DNA of 64,000 nucleotides from assembly GCA_900314635.1 (NCBI GenBank), contig OMVY01000005.1, positions 1 to 64,000 of the forward strand, read 5' to 3'. Made by a program: the position numbers and the translations under genes. Below the pieces are notes generated by a model that saw nothing but the letters and a program-made list of their open reading frames with translations, was not told the origin of the DNA and searched no databases. The stretch is from an uncultured Methanobrevibacter sp. (GTDB lineage Archaea > Methanobacteriota > Methanobacteria > Methanobacteriales > Methanobacteriaceae). Below, in pieces: positions 1 to 8,935 of the stretch (its first letter is position 1; each line of letters starts with the position of its first letter).

Positions 1-402
1 TCAATTGGAGCCTTTGTTTTTAAGTTATACATATTATTATATTGGCTCCACTCATTTATTAAGTTTTTTGTCCTTATTTTTAAAAAATAAAAGATTTAAT
101 GAACTAAAAAGATTTTTTCAAAAAAATGCTATTTTTTTAAAATCACACCAATTTGTGACAGTCCCGTTAAGGAAAAAAATATTATGATGCTATGAAATGA
201 TAGAACACAATCAAGATATGCTTAAATGAAACTGCATTGCAAAGGATAGCTTAAGATATGCTTCAATGAATCATTGAATTGCAAAGGATAGCTTAAGATA
301 TGCTTCAATGAATCATTGAATTGCAAAGGATTTAATTAAGATAATAATAAATAAAATAATAATTAAACTATTAATAGAAATTAACAAAACAGGAGAGAAA
401 AA
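1..402. other. Gene-poor AT-rich left end
   Basis: I see no convincing gene here. A 60-codon open frame at 5-187 has no ribosome site and its Phe/Leu/Lys-rich translation resembles chance coding in AT-rich DNA, though it could be the tail of a decayed gene. The second half holds the 42-bp tandem repeat listed separately and the leader of the membrane protein gene starting at 403. Confidence 0.5.
239..330. repeat. 42-bp tandem repeat, about 2.2 copies
   Basis: Two identical 42-bp units occupy 239-280 and 281-322, each beginning GCAAAGGATAGC and ending CATTGAATT. A partial third copy (GCAAAGGA) follows at 323-330, and a degenerate version precedes at about 210-238. The repeat sits about 70 bp before the membrane protein gene at 403. 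Confidence 0.9.
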
Positions 403-1329
403 ATGCCTTTATCAAGAGTGGATTTAGACAAATACAAAAAAGAACATCCTAGAAAGTATAAAACAGCTGAAAATATTTCCACATTTACAAATCCACCAAT
501 CATATGCATTCCATTATTCTTGATAATATGTTTTTATCTCTCTTCAAGCTTCAATCCATCTTTCAGCGTTGATTGGGGAAAATTCATTGTTCTTGAAGGA
601 ATTTCACTTGTATTCATATCAATTCTGCCTATGGCAATCATCCTATTCTGGGCTAAAAAGCTGAACACCGACAAGGATATCTCCAACAGATCAGACCGCT
701 ACGTGCCCCTTCTCGTTGGAGTGGTCAGCTACTTCATAGGATTCCTGGTTGCACTGGCATTGCACTTAGACTGGTTTTTAACAATTCTCATTCTCTGCTA
801 TGCAATCGATACATTCATTGTGATGCTGATAACCACCCAGTGGAAAGTGAGCATCCACACAACCGGCCTAAGCGGACCAGTAGCTGCCTTGATAGTTTTG
901 CTCGGCCCTATCGGAGCCCTGTTCGGCCTCATCTACCCTGTTTTAATATGGAGCAGAGTACTCCTTAAAAAGCATTCCTTAGCCCAGGCAATAGTTGGAG
1001 GAGCTCAAGGATTCTTCCTTACCTGTTTCTGGCTGTATTTATTCATAGGCTTATTTAATCTTCCAGTAGTCGAAATTTATACCCCTATCGAATCCGCATG
1101 GTTCATACTGGCGATCATCTTATATCCTATTCTGCTTGGAACCAGCTGCTACCTCAACAGAAACGATAATAGAGCATACAAAATAGCTTTTGCAATCATT
1201 GGAGCCATTGCATTGTTCATATTCATGTTTTATGCTCCTGTTGACGCATTGATCATTTTCATTCTGGAAGCCATCATAAGCGTTGCAATCTTCTACTTTG
1301 AAAGCGATGTCTTCCTAATGGAAGAGTGA
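403..1329 (+). CDS. PAP2-superfamily-like integral membrane protein
   Basis: A 308-residue polytopic protein with about eight hydrophobic segments. The PAP2 (phosphatidic acid phosphatase type 2) pattern is partly visible: a K-x7-R-x2-P stretch near residues 91-102, a Ser/Gly-rich SGP segment near 158 in the place of PSGH, and an S-R-x5-H segment near 183-190 where the final acidic residue of the family motif is replaced by Gln. Known PAP2 enzymes dephosphorylate lipid phosphates or prenyl diphosphates at the membrane; the missing acidic residue makes activity uncertain. The start is supported by the ribosome site AGGAGAG before the ATG. It appears to be a single-gene unit. Confidence 0.6.
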   Translation: MPLSRVDLDKYKKEHPRKYKTAENISTFTNPPIICIPLFLIICFYLSSSFNPSFSVDWGKFIVLEGISLVFISILPMAIILFWAKKLNTDKDISNRSDRYVPLLVGVVSYFIGFLVALALHLDWFLTILILCYAIDTFIVMLITTQWKVSIHTTGLSGPVAALIVLLGPIGALFGLIYPVLIWSRVLLKKHSLAQAIVGGAQGFFLTCFWLYLFIGLFNLPVVEIYTPIESAWFILAIILYPILLGTSCYLNRNDNRAYKIAFAIIGAIALFIFMFYAPVDALIIFILEAIISVAIFYFESDVFLMEE

Positions 1330-1515
1330 ATTTTCCATGGCTAATCAAACCCTATTCATTAGCAAAATCAGCCATATTAAGATAATTTAATATAAGATAA
1401 TAAAGAAAAATAATATAGATAAAAGATTAAACTTATTTTTCAATAAGCAAATAAGTTAGAAATAGGTTATAAAACTTTAAAATTATAATTATTTAATGAG
1501 TTATTAGGTGAACAT

Positions 1516-2193
1516 ATGAGATTTGTAGCTGCAATCGGAGGATCTATACTCCTACAAGACTATGATGCAAGGAGATTTCAGGAATATGCTGAAATATTAA
1601 AGGAATTAAGCAAGGAACACGAGATATTCGTTGTTATCGGCGGAGGAAAACCTGCTAGGCAATACATCAGTGTAGTGCGTGAGCTTGGAGCAGGAGAAGC
1701 AAAATGCGATGATATTGGAATAGAAGTGACAAGACTCAATTCAAAACTGCTGCTGCTTGCTCTTGGAGATTATGCTTATCAGAAAGTCCCTCACAATTTT
1801 GCTGAAGCTCTTGAATATTCAGCAAGCGGCAAAATCATAGTAATGGGCGGAACAGAACCTGCACACAGTACAGATGCAGTATCAGCAATCTTAGCTGAAT
1901 ATGTTCAAGCAGACATGCTCATCAACCTCACATCAGTCGATGGAATGTATACCAAAGATCCGAATAAATTCGATGATGCAGAACTTATCGAAGAGATTAC
2001 AGCATCAGACATGATGGAAACCATTAAAGGCAATGATGTTAAAGCGGGAACCTATGAGTTCTTTGACATGACTGCAATTCAAATGATCAAGCGTTCCAAC
2101 CTTGAAACCGTAATAGCAAACGGCAATATGCCTGAAAACTTAATTAAGGCTGTTAATGGTGAAAAGATAGGAACAAGAGTTATTTCAGAATAA
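1516..2193 (+). CDS. pyrH: Uridylate kinase (UMP kinase), archaeal type
   Basis: A 225-residue amino acid kinase family protein of the usual length for archaeal UMP kinases. It phosphorylates UMP to UDP in pyrimidine nucleotide synthesis in the cytoplasm. Visible marks are the N-terminal GGSILL phosphate-binding strand (residues 8-13), the VIGGGKPAR glycine loop near 41-49, and the [14 protein letters not shown] segment near 139-152 that lines the nucleotide site in this family. The ATG is preceded by AGGTGA at a normal distance. The next gene, tatD, starts about 100 bp later on the same strand with its own GGTGAT site. Confidence 0.93.
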   Translation: MRFVAAIGGSILLQDYDARRFQEYAEILKELSKEHEIFVVIGGGKPARQYISVVRELGAGEAKCDDIGIEVTRLNSKLLLLALGDYAYQKVPHNFAEALEYSASGKIIVMGGTEPAHSTDAVSAILAEYVQADMLINLTSVDGMYTKDPNKFDDAELIEEITASDMMETIKGNDVKAGTYEFFDMTAIQMIKRSNLETVIANGNMPENLIKAVNGEKIGTRVISE

Positions 2194-2300
2194 TAACTCT
2201 TAAATTCTTTTTTTTACTTAAATTAGAGAATCTCTCTTAAAAATAACTAATTATTACTTATTTTATTGATTATTAATCTATTTTAAAATTTGGTGATACA

Positions 2301-3092
2301 ATGGATGGATTAATTGATATCGGACTTAATTTAATGCATAAATCATTCAATAAAGACAGGGAGGACATATTATCCAATGCAAATGCAGTTGGAGTCAGCC
2401 AATTCATCGTCACAGGTTCAAGCGTCGAATCCAGCCGTGCCGCTATAAAATATATAAAGGAATCTGATTTAACAGGTTTGTATTCAACCGCAGGGGTGCA
2501 TCCTCACGATGCTAAAACATGTGATGAAAATACACTTGATACCTTAAGGGAATTTGCCAGTGAAGACTGTGTAGTAGCTATTGGAGAATGCGGCCTTGAT
2601 TATAATAGAAACTATTCCCCTCCAGATGTTCAAAGGGAATGGTTTGAAAAACAGGTTGCTCTTGCCTTAGAGCTTGACATGCCCCTGTTCCTGCATGAGA
2701 GAGAAGCCCACGAGGATCTAGTTGAAATCCTGTCAAAATATCCTGAAATGTGCTCAAAAGCAGTAGTGCATTGTTTTACAGGCACTAAAGAGGAAGCTCA
2801 GGATTATATTGACCTTGGCTGCCATATAGGAGTCACAGGATGGATTTGCGATGAGCGACGAGGGCAAAGCCTTCAGGAAGCAGTAAGCGTGATTCCACCT
2901 GAAAGGCTTATGATAGAAACCGATGCTCCGTTTTTAATCCCTCGAGATTTTGAGAAAAAGCCTAAAAGCAATAAGAACAAGCCCGAATATCTGCCGCATA
3001 TTCTGGAGGTTATTGCTTCATACAAGGAATGCAGCAGCGAAGAACTGGCAATAGATGTCAGTAAGACAACAAGGAAGTTCTTCAACATATGA
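2301..3092 (+). CDS. tatD: TatD family metal-dependent hydrolase (DNase-like)
   Basis: A 263-residue TIM-barrel hydrolase of the TatD family, whose members are metal-dependent nucleases acting on DNA ends. The N-terminus lacks the DxHxH motif found in YcfH/TATDN members and reads IDIGLNLMHKSFNKDRED, like the variant start of E. coli TatD. Metal-binding residues are otherwise present: GECGLDY (about 93-99), FLHEREAH (about 130-137), VVHCFTGT (about 155-162) and IETDAPFL (about 201-208). The GGTGAT ribosome site supports the ATG. It follows pyrH on the same strand and could be co-transcribed. Confidence 0.9.
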   Translation: MDGLIDIGLNLMHKSFNKDREDILSNANAVGVSQFIVTGSSVESSRAAIKYIKESDLTGLYSTAGVHPHDAKTCDENTLDTLREFASEDCVVAIGECGLDYNRNYSPPDVQREWFEKQVALALELDMPLFLHEREAHEDLVEILSKYPEMCSKAVVHCFTGTKEEAQDYIDLGCHIGVTGWICDERRGQSLQEAVSVIPPERLMIETDAPFLIPRDFEKKPKSNKNKPEYLPHILEVIASYKECSSEELAIDVSKTTRKFFNI

Positions 3093-3240
3093 AAAATATG
3101 TGGAATATACTTTGATAATTACTTAATAACAAATATTTTAAATATGACAAAAAAGAAAAAATATAATGTTTAATTTAACAAAAAAGCTATTTTGGCTTAT
3201 TTTAAAAAATTTTAAAATTATAATTGATTAAGGTGATAAG

Positions 3241-3432
3241 ATGGCAGTAGAACCACACAAACATTGTCCGGTATGCGGTACACCGATACCTATGAAAGAG
3301 AGAGTATGTTCATCAGATTGTGAGAAAGTATTGGAAGGAAGACAACAGCAGATTAAAAAAAGCAGAATTATGCTGTTTGCAGTTATCGTAATATTCATTC
3401 TTGTCTGGGCATACTTCATGTTCTTGAGATAG
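3241..3432 (+). CDS. Small zinc-ribbon membrane protein (DUF2116-like)
   Basis: A 63-residue protein with an N-terminal CPVCGTPIP zinc-binding turn (Cys 9 and 12), a second pair C-x3-C near residues 23-27, a charged linker, and one C-terminal membrane helix (about residues 43-61). This layout matches the archaeal DUF2116 family, whose function is unknown. The AAGGTGAT ribosome site is well placed. It is likely monocistronic. Confidence 0.75.
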   Translation: MAVEPHKHCPVCGTPIPMKERVCSSDCEKVLEGRQQQIKKSRIMLFAVIVIFILVWAYFMFLR

Positions 3433-3448
3433 ACAATAAAATTGATTT

Positions 3449-3552
3449 AAAAAAAAATTAAAATTCAACCATGCTCTAAAATAGACTATGAAAATGAATT
3501 AAAAAAAAATTAAAATTCAACCATGCTCTAAAATAGACTATGAAAATGAATT
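3449..3552. repeat. 52-bp tandem repeat, two copies
   Basis: Two near-identical 52-bp units lie between the zinc-ribbon gene and the YbjQ-like gene. Each contains TTCAACCATGCTCTAAAATA followed by GACTATGAAAATGAATT and an A-tract. The matching cytosines at 3466 and 3518 fix the period at 52. Confidence 0.9.
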
Positions 3553-3596
3553 AAAAAAAAAATTAAAATTTAAAATTATTATTAAGTTGTGATTAA

Positions 3597-3920
3597 ATGT
3601 TATTATCTTCAACCAGTAGCTTGGAAAATAAAAAAATTACACATTACCACGGCCTTGTAACCGGGGAAAGCTTAATTGGAGCTAATGTGTACAAGGACCT
3701 TTTTTCAGGAGTCCGGGATGTTGTTGCTGGAAGAACTTCCGCCTACGCCGAAGAGCTTGAGAATGCACGAAACATCGCTTTGGACGAAATGAAACTGAAA
3801 GCCAACAAGTTAGGAGCCAATGGAATCATAGGACTTAAATTATCCTATAACAACCTTGGAGGAACAATGGGAAATACCATTTTAGTTACCGCTTATGGAA
3901 CAGCTGTAAGCTATGAATAG
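3597..3920 (+). CDS. YbjQ/UPF0145 family (heavy-metal-binding-like) protein
   Basis: A 107-residue protein of the YbjQ/UPF0145 fold, a small domain that forms pentamers and is often annotated as heavy-metal binding, without an established biochemical role. The family pattern is visible: [20 protein letters not shown] near the N-terminus, a central helix rich in Glu/Ala/Lys, then [18 protein letters not shown] and a C-terminal strand (TAYGTAV). The start uses a GTGATTAA leader just before the ATG. The downstream gene at 4108 carries a divergent copy of the same domain, which suggests a duplicated pair. Confidence 0.82.
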   Translation: MLLSSTSSLENKKITHYHGLVTGESLIGANVYKDLFSGVRDVVAGRTSAYAEELENARNIALDEMKLKANKLGANGIIGLKLSYNNLGGTMGNTILVTAYGTAVSYE

Positions 3921-4107
3921 TTTATAAGTTTATATATGTTTATATTAATCAATATTCCCCTTATAAACTAATACTTTTTTTAATGATATTGTAGTTTTAA
4001 ACTCCTCAGACTTTGATTTGCAATTAAAGCCAAAAAAAGACTAATTGATTTACAATAAACTAATTGATTTACAATAAACCAGAGAGACTAATTAATCCGG
4101 TGATTAA

Positions 4108-4992
4108 ATGGCTATGCCAAAACTGAATGTAACAAACAAGAAAAAAGCAGGGAAATTCCTAAAGGAAATAGGATGCATAACCCTGGGTACAATAGCAGGA
4201 GTGCTTGTCTATGTATTCTGCTTAATCATTAATTTAGCTATTTTCGGCTGGAATCTAGGTCTGGTTTTATCTCCACTTGCAGCAGGCTATGTTGAGACTT
4301 ATTTTGCAAACAAATACTTGAACGAGACAACAGGAGCGGTCAGCGCATTCATTCTCTTTATTGTTACTGTAGTTTACGGATTCATTATCGCAAATCCCAC
4401 CCTTGGATACAACCTGATTACTGCAGGAAGCATTGTAGTTATCATTCAAGCAGCTATTCCAACAGTGATTAATTATTTCCTGATTGCAATTGTATTAGGT
4501 ATTTTCTCTGATATGCTTGGTATTTTCAAAAAGATTTACAATTTCTTCTATGGCATTTACTCAAGAATTGTTAAAAGACATGACCATGAGCCTAAAATTC
4601 AAAAAAGGGAATTTGTAAGTGATTTCCAATTAGATGAAGAAGAAGCTGAAGTAAACGACATGGGAGTTCTGCTTCTTTCAACCTCAGATGCACCTGATAA
4701 TTTTATAATTCATGAATACAAAGGAATTTACCAGGGAAATACCATAATCAAGGCAAATCAATTAATATGGCTTGAATCAGAAAAAGAGGGAATAGAAGAC
4801 TATTATATAAGCATTCTCCAACATGCTAAAAACCAAGCCCTTGTTCAATTGATTGAAAATCTTAAAAATGGTGGATGCAATGGCGTTATAGATATCACTC
4901 CCTCCTATAACAGTTTAGGAACAGAAGGAAGCGGAAATGTTTTGCAGGTTTCAGTTGCAGGAACTGGAGTGGTTCTAGAAGAGATTAATTAA
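4108..4992 (+). CDS. Membrane protein with C-terminal YbjQ-like domain
   Basis: A 294-residue protein in two parts. Residues 20-150 form about four membrane helices with a Lys-rich cytoplasmic segment after them. From about residue 185 comes a YbjQ-like domain: VLLLSTSDAP, then EYKGIYQGNTIIKAN and NGVIDITPSYNSLG, matching the gene just upstream in order. The family function is unknown; the fusion suggests that the pentamer-forming domain is tethered to the membrane. The start has GGTGAT before the ATG. An alternative ATG two codons in is less well spaced. Confidence 0.72.
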   Translation: MAMPKLNVTNKKKAGKFLKEIGCITLGTIAGVLVYVFCLIINLAIFGWNLGLVLSPLAAGYVETYFANKYLNETTGAVSAFILFIVTVVYGFIIANPTLGYNLITAGSIVVIIQAAIPTVINYFLIAIVLGIFSDMLGIFKKIYNFFYGIYSRIVKRHDHEPKIQKREFVSDFQLDEEEAEVNDMGVLLLSTSDAPDNFIIHEYKGIYQGNTIIKANQLIWLESEKEGIEDYYISILQHAKNQALVQLIENLKNGGCNGVIDITPSYNSLGTEGSGNVLQVSVAGTGVVLEEIN

Positions 4993-5046
4993 ATAATCTT
5001 AAAAAATAATTAAAAAAATTTTAAATTATGCATTTAAAAAATAAAT

Positions 5047-5802
5047 TCATCCATATAACTCTTTTAAAGTATTTAAAGCATTTTTATCATTAAACCAAGC
5101 ATCACCAGCTGATTGAACATAGAAAATGGCTTCATTTCTATCACCATCACCATAAGATCTCACAGCTTCACTTGGAATCTTTTCATCACCGATTAAGTAT
5201 GGAACAACATATTCGTTGCATTCAACACACATGCCAAATTCCATCTCGATAATTGCGGAATCCTCCTGCTTCTTAATATCAAGCAGAAGCTCACAGAATG
5301 ACCAATATGTTGAATAATCATCACCATAACTCATCATTAATGATTGAGCATCCTCAAGCATGTCTAATTCCAATAAATATGCGAGAAGAACATATCTGAC
5401 CCCCTGGTCATCGCGGGGATTCAGTTTCAAGACATATTTCAATTGATCTATCGCCTTATCCTTTTCATTATTCTGCCAGAAAAGCAGTGTTTGCTCGAAC
5501 AAGCAGCCCATGAATGTTCTTGTCTCCGGAATTGCCCAGAACTTGCCCTCATTTTCTTTAAAGAATTCTTCGCCGACATTCTTCTTAAAATCATCAATAT
5601 AGTTCTGATAATCTTCAATGGTCATTTCACCATCATCATTTGAAGCGAATAAATCATTATCAGGGTTTAAAAATGGATTTTCATCATCATCCAGATTATC
5701 AATATACTCCTTCAGCATTTCATCAAATCCGGGCTCTTGAGAATCCACCACATCAAAGCCTGATTTAGTTTTTTGATTGTTAGATTTTTCTTCTTCCACC
5801 AT
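5047..5802 (-). CDS. TPR-like acidic protein, function unknown
   Basis: About 251 residues. The first 75 residues are acidic and probably disordered. The middle (about 100-180) is helical with a TPR-like pattern: a segment KAIDQLKYVLKLNPRDDQG followed by VRYVLLAYLLELDMLEDA, as in ST7-like tetratricopeptide proteins. No catalytic residues are recognised. The frame is open to a GTG at 5811, but GGAGTG lies about 7 bases before the ATG at 5802, so I prefer that start. The TauE/SafE gene reads the same way immediately upstream with a 23-bp gap, so the two may form an operon. Confidence 0.6.
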   Translation of the reverse strand: MVEEEKSNNQKTKSGFDVVDSQEPGFDEMLKEYIDNLDDDENPFLNPDNDLFASNDDGEMTIEDYQNYIDDFKKNVGEEFFKENEGKFWAIPETRTFMGCLFEQTLLFWQNNEKDKAIDQLKYVLKLNPRDDQGVRYVLLAYLLELDMLEDAQSLMMSYGDDYSTYWSFCELLLDIKKQEDSAIIEMEFGMCVECNEYVVPYLIGDEKIPSEAVRSYGDGDRNEAIFYVQSAGDAWFNDKNALNTLKELYG

Positions 5803-5825
5803 ATCGAGCACTCCATAAAATTAAA

Positions 5826-6659
5826 TCATAAAAGACCAACTAAAAACATTATAGGATCAAATCCCATCATTTTTATTCCCATATAGAAAAGAATGATTGC
5901 AAAAACATGTTTCAATCTCTTCTCAGGCAATTTATAAGCTGACTTTGCACCTATCCTTGCCATAGGAACTGAAAAGACCAATATTGCAAACCAGTTTACA
6001 AGACTTACATATCCAAGGGAATAAGGCATCGGATTAACTCCGTAACCTGATATGATATATGAAATCACACCACCAATGGCAGTAATCGCAATGAAAATCG
6101 AAGATGTTCCAATAGCTTCCCTCAATGTGAATCCAAAAAGAATGGAAAGCAAAGGAACGGCAAATACTCCGCCACCAACACCTAAAAGACCTGATATCAA
6201 TCCAATTGAAATTCCAAAGGCCATTGCGGTGAATTTAGTAAAAGGAACTCTTGTGCCATTTCCTTCCCTTTTAAATCCGACAAGCATGTCAACAGCCACT
6301 ATAAAAAGCAGTATTCCAAATATGAACCTTAAGATATCTGATGGAACCACATTAGCTAAAAGACCGCCGCAAAAACTTCCGAATATGCCGAAAACTCCTA
6401 AAAGCATTCCAGGACGGACAATATCCCTGTTCTTCTTTTGATGCTCATAAGCACCTGATGATGCAGTAGGTATTATGATTGCAAGGCTTGTGCCCAGAGA
6501 CACCATCATTGCCAAATCAGGATTCACTCCGCTTGATGTGAGCAGGAAGTATTGCAAAGGAACCATGAGGAAGCCTCCTCCAACACCTAGAAGCCCTGAT
6601 GCAAAACCTGCAACTATTCCAATCATAGCAAGTCCGATTAAAAAACTTATAGAAACCAT
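5826..6659 (-). CDS. TSUP family (TauE/SafE) membrane transporter
   Basis: About 277 residues with roughly eight membrane helices and two copies of the family's glycine-rich repeat: SGLLGVGGGFLMVPL near residue 25 and SGLLGVGGGVFAVPL near residue 160. TSUP proteins export or import small sulfur compounds and organic anions such as sulfite, sulfoacetate or taurine. The substrate cannot be told from sequence. A GTG at 6668 is in frame, but the GTGA before the ATG at 6659 favours the shorter start. The TPR-like gene follows closely on the same strand. Confidence 0.85.
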   Translation of the reverse strand: MVSISFLIGLAMIGIVAGFASGLLGVGGGFLMVPLQYFLLTSSGVNPDLAMMVSLGTSLAIIIPTASSGAYEHQKKNRDIVRPGMLLGVFGIFGSFCGGLLANVVPSDILRFIFGILLFIVAVDMLVGFKREGNGTRVPFTKFTAMAFGISIGLISGLLGVGGGVFAVPLLSILFGFTLREAIGTSSIFIAITAIGGVISYIISGYGVNPMPYSLGYVSLVNWFAILVFSVPMARIGAKSAYKLPEKRLKHVFAIILFYMGIKMMGFDPIMFLVGLL

Positions 6660-6760
6660 GAAATTCACTTAAAAAAATTATAAATAGTTATAAGAAAATA
6701 TTATAAAGTAATTAATTTATATTTAGTGCTTAAAAGTATAAAAATATGATTAAATGAAAT

Positions 6761-6860
6761 AGTTCTAGAATAAAAATGAAAGCATTTAATTTAAAAAATT
6801 AGTTCTAGAATAAATAATGAATGCATTAATTTAAGAAATTAATTCTAGAATTAATTTAAA
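6761..6860. repeat. 40-bp tandem repeat, about 2.5 copies
   Basis: The motif AGTTCTAGAATAAA recurs at 6761 and 6801 and, slightly changed (AATTCTAGAATTAA), at 6841, giving a 40-bp period. Each unit also carries a GCATTTAATTTAA-like segment. It lies in the divergent promoter region between the TSUP gene (minus) and the membrane protein gene (plus). Confidence 0.85.
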
Positions 6861-6900
6861 GAATGAAAATCATTAGAAAATAAACAAATCAGGTAATAAT

Positions 6901-8091
6901 ATGAGAACCGTCAAAAGCAATAAACTGGCCTTGCTTGGATTAATATTCATGCTATTTGGAATGAGCATTTTCATCTTCCATGGAATAGACCAGTTTGTAA
7001 GGCCTTTCACACAGCCGGTTCTAATGGGGTCATCAAAAGGTAAAGACGTATTGTTCTTTGTCCTGATGGGATTTACAATGATGTTCGCCACCCTTTTTGA
7101 AAATAGAAAGTTAAGCAGCATTTTAGATTCTGCGAATATAAGCGATAAATTCAAAGACCCTCAATTTTATTTGAAAACAGCTTTAGGACTGTTTTTATCC
7201 TTAGCCGTAATAGGTCTTCTCATCGAGGTTTACCTGAGACTAAGCTTAGGAATTGATGTTTTTACAATATTCGTGGCAATGGATCCAAGCCCTACCACTA
7301 CAAGCATCTACCACTCCCATTTATACAAATCAATATTCGGTGAAATCCTGGGAGCTCTTCTTATTTATATTCCTGCAGGAATTCATACTGGAAGTTCTCT
7401 TGGAACATACACTCCTTCAATAGTCAATATCCTGTTCATATTCATTCCAATCGATTATGTTTTGATGATACTGGCCCTTCAGAAGAGACATCCTGTACTG
7501 CAGTTCTTCCTGTCATTCATATTCACCATTGGAATAATCGGAATCATAGACGGAGGATTCTTTGCAACTCCTACAATGGGAGGAATCCTTGGAATGCTCA
7601 TATACATTTATAATGATGAAGTTCTGGATATCGTGCTGAATTATCTTTTAATATTGAAAACAAAGAGTTTCAGCAATGTTAAAAATGATTTTTCAACAGT
7701 CGGGAATTATTTTTCATCCATTGCACGCAATGATTTTATTGAAGGCAGCGAAAACAGAAGAAGATACACTAAAAGACTAGTTAAAGAGTTCATTCCTTAC
7801 TTGGCAATTATTTTCATCATTATCCTGAGGATTACAATGAGCTTCTATGGAAGCACTCCCGATTCCTATGAATTAACCATTGAGAATGCTGAAGATATCG
7901 ATTTATCAAATTATACCATATTAAACAGTCGAGAAGATGGCAATAGAACTGTAGTTGAAATATCCAGCGAGTATAATGAAATGGGATTGCTCAACCAGTT
8001 AGCTGAGACTTTAAAGGGCAAATGTGATTGGTATTCCTTAAGCATGAACGCTTATTCCTATTTTGAAAACGGCCGAATGATTTTTAGCTAA
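6901..8091 (+). CDS. Polytopic membrane protein of unknown function
   Basis: A 396-residue protein with about eight membrane helices in residues 8-235 and one near 300-318, ending in a soluble tail of about 70 residues after the last helix. The central GGFFATPTMGGILGMLIYIY segment and the PAGIHTGSSLG loop look conserved in character, but I do not recognise the family. The start ATG is preceded by AGGTAAT. Its stop codon lies at the head of a 33-bp tandem duplication (8087-8160). Confidence 0.55.
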   Translation: MRTVKSNKLALLGLIFMLFGMSIFIFHGIDQFVRPFTQPVLMGSSKGKDVLFFVLMGFTMMFATLFENRKLSSILDSANISDKFKDPQFYLKTALGLFLSLAVIGLLIEVYLRLSLGIDVFTIFVAMDPSPTTTSIYHSHLYKSIFGEILGALLIYIPAGIHTGSSLGTYTPSIVNILFIFIPIDYVLMILALQKRHPVLQFFLSFIFTIGIIGIIDGGFFATPTMGGILGMLIYIYNDEVLDIVLNYLLILKTKSFSNVKNDFSTVGNYFSSIARNDFIEGSENRRRYTKRLVKEFIPYLAIIFIIILRITMSFYGSTPDSYELTIENAEDIDLSNYTILNSREDGNRTVVEISSEYNEMGLLNQLAETLKGKCDWYSLSMNAYSYFENGRMIFS

Positions 8092-8160
8092 AATACGTTA
8101 TACTTCTTTGATTAGCTTTAACTAAAATACATATACTTATTTTGATTAACTTTAGCTAAA
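8087..8160. repeat. 33-34 bp tandem repeat starting at a stop codon
   Basis: The last codons of the membrane protein gene (AGC TAA) begin a unit that is repeated in diverged form: AGCTAAAATACGTTATACTT at 8087, AACTAAAATACATATACTT at about 8120, and AGCTAAATGC at about 8153. The period is 33-34 bp. Confidence 0.75.
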
Positions 8161-8206
8161 TGCTTTTAAAATTATTGAAATATAATCCTATTTTTAAAAT
8201 GCATAG

Positions 8207-8263
8207 TTGTTTATGTCAACAATTATATATTATAAGAAAAAATATATAATTGTATAAGTCAAC
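8207..8263. promoter_or_regulatory. Probable MarR operator/promoter region
   Basis: Two 14-mers, TTGTTTATGTCAAC at 8207-8220 and TTGTATAAGTCAAC at 8250-8263, match at 12 of 14 positions and are each weakly symmetric (TTG...CAA). Between them lies an inverted repeat with arms CAATTATATAT and ATATATAATTG, which also gives TATA-like sequence. The block is about 60 bp before the MarR-type gene, the usual place for an autoregulatory site; that role is inferred. Confidence 0.5.
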
Positions 8264-8325
8264 TAATTAAGATTATTTGAAATTTTATAAATAAAGAATA
8301 TTTACATTATCCATAGGTGTTAAAA

Positions 8326-8805
8326 ATGAGAGAAATGGAAGAAAAAATGAACAAACACGAATTTAATCTCAGCGGACATCTCTGGGGAATAAACCGCTCC
8401 CATAAAATATATTTGAAACACTTTGCAGATGAAGTAGGCGTCACTCTCGGCCAATATCCATACCTTGTAGCATTGTCTTACGATGAAAATTTAAATCAGG
8501 ACGATATTGCAAAATTATTCCAAATAGATAAATGCGGAGTTTCCCGTGCTTTAAAGAAATTGGAAGCTCAGGGACTGATAGAAAGGACACCTGATCCAGA
8601 CAATCGCAGAAGCAATATCATCACACTTACTGAAAAAGGTCGCAAGGCTGGAAAATACATTAAGGACAAGGATGACGAATGGGAAGAGTTCATCTATGAA
8701 AATATAGGAATAGACAAGGAGATTATACAAAAATACATTAGGAAAATATTATTTGAATCCGCAGAACTTGTAGAGCAATACAAAGAGGATAGTTGTAAAA
8801 AATAA
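8326..8805 (+). CDS. MarR family transcriptional regulator
   Basis: A winged-helix regulator of about 159 residues. The DNA-binding part is visible in the middle: a helix LNQDDIAKLFQIDKCGVSRA (about residues 60-79) followed by LKKLEAQGLIERTPDPDNRR, where the D-x-R-R wing is the MarR hallmark, and then TLTEKGRKAGK. MarR proteins act as dimers and usually repress their own gene or a neighbour until a small ligand binds. The frame opens at a GTG (8317), but GGTG lies 7 bases before the ATG at 8326. The aldo/keto reductase gene follows on the same strand and is a possible target. Confidence 0.88.
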   Translation: MREMEEKMNKHEFNLSGHLWGINRSHKIYLKHFADEVGVTLGQYPYLVALSYDENLNQDDIAKLFQIDKCGVSRALKKLEAQGLIERTPDPDNRRSNIITLTEKGRKAGKYIKDKDDEWEEFIYENIGIDKEIIQKYIRKILFESAELVEQYKEDSCKK

Positions 8806-8935
8806 TTAAATGAGTCCAATAATTAAAAATTGTAAAAAATAATTTAAAAACGAAAAAAGACAAAATTTGAATTTAATAAAAAAAATCTAAATATGCACAA
8901 TAAAATAATTACTTAAATAATTTTGGGGATTAAGA

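Noticed and set aside
5-187. 60-residue frame at the left end
   Set aside because: No ribosome site, low-complexity translation and no recognisable family.
6052-6441. 129-residue frame antisense to the TauE/SafE gene
   Set aside because: It is a shadow of the conserved transporter coding sequence on the other strand.
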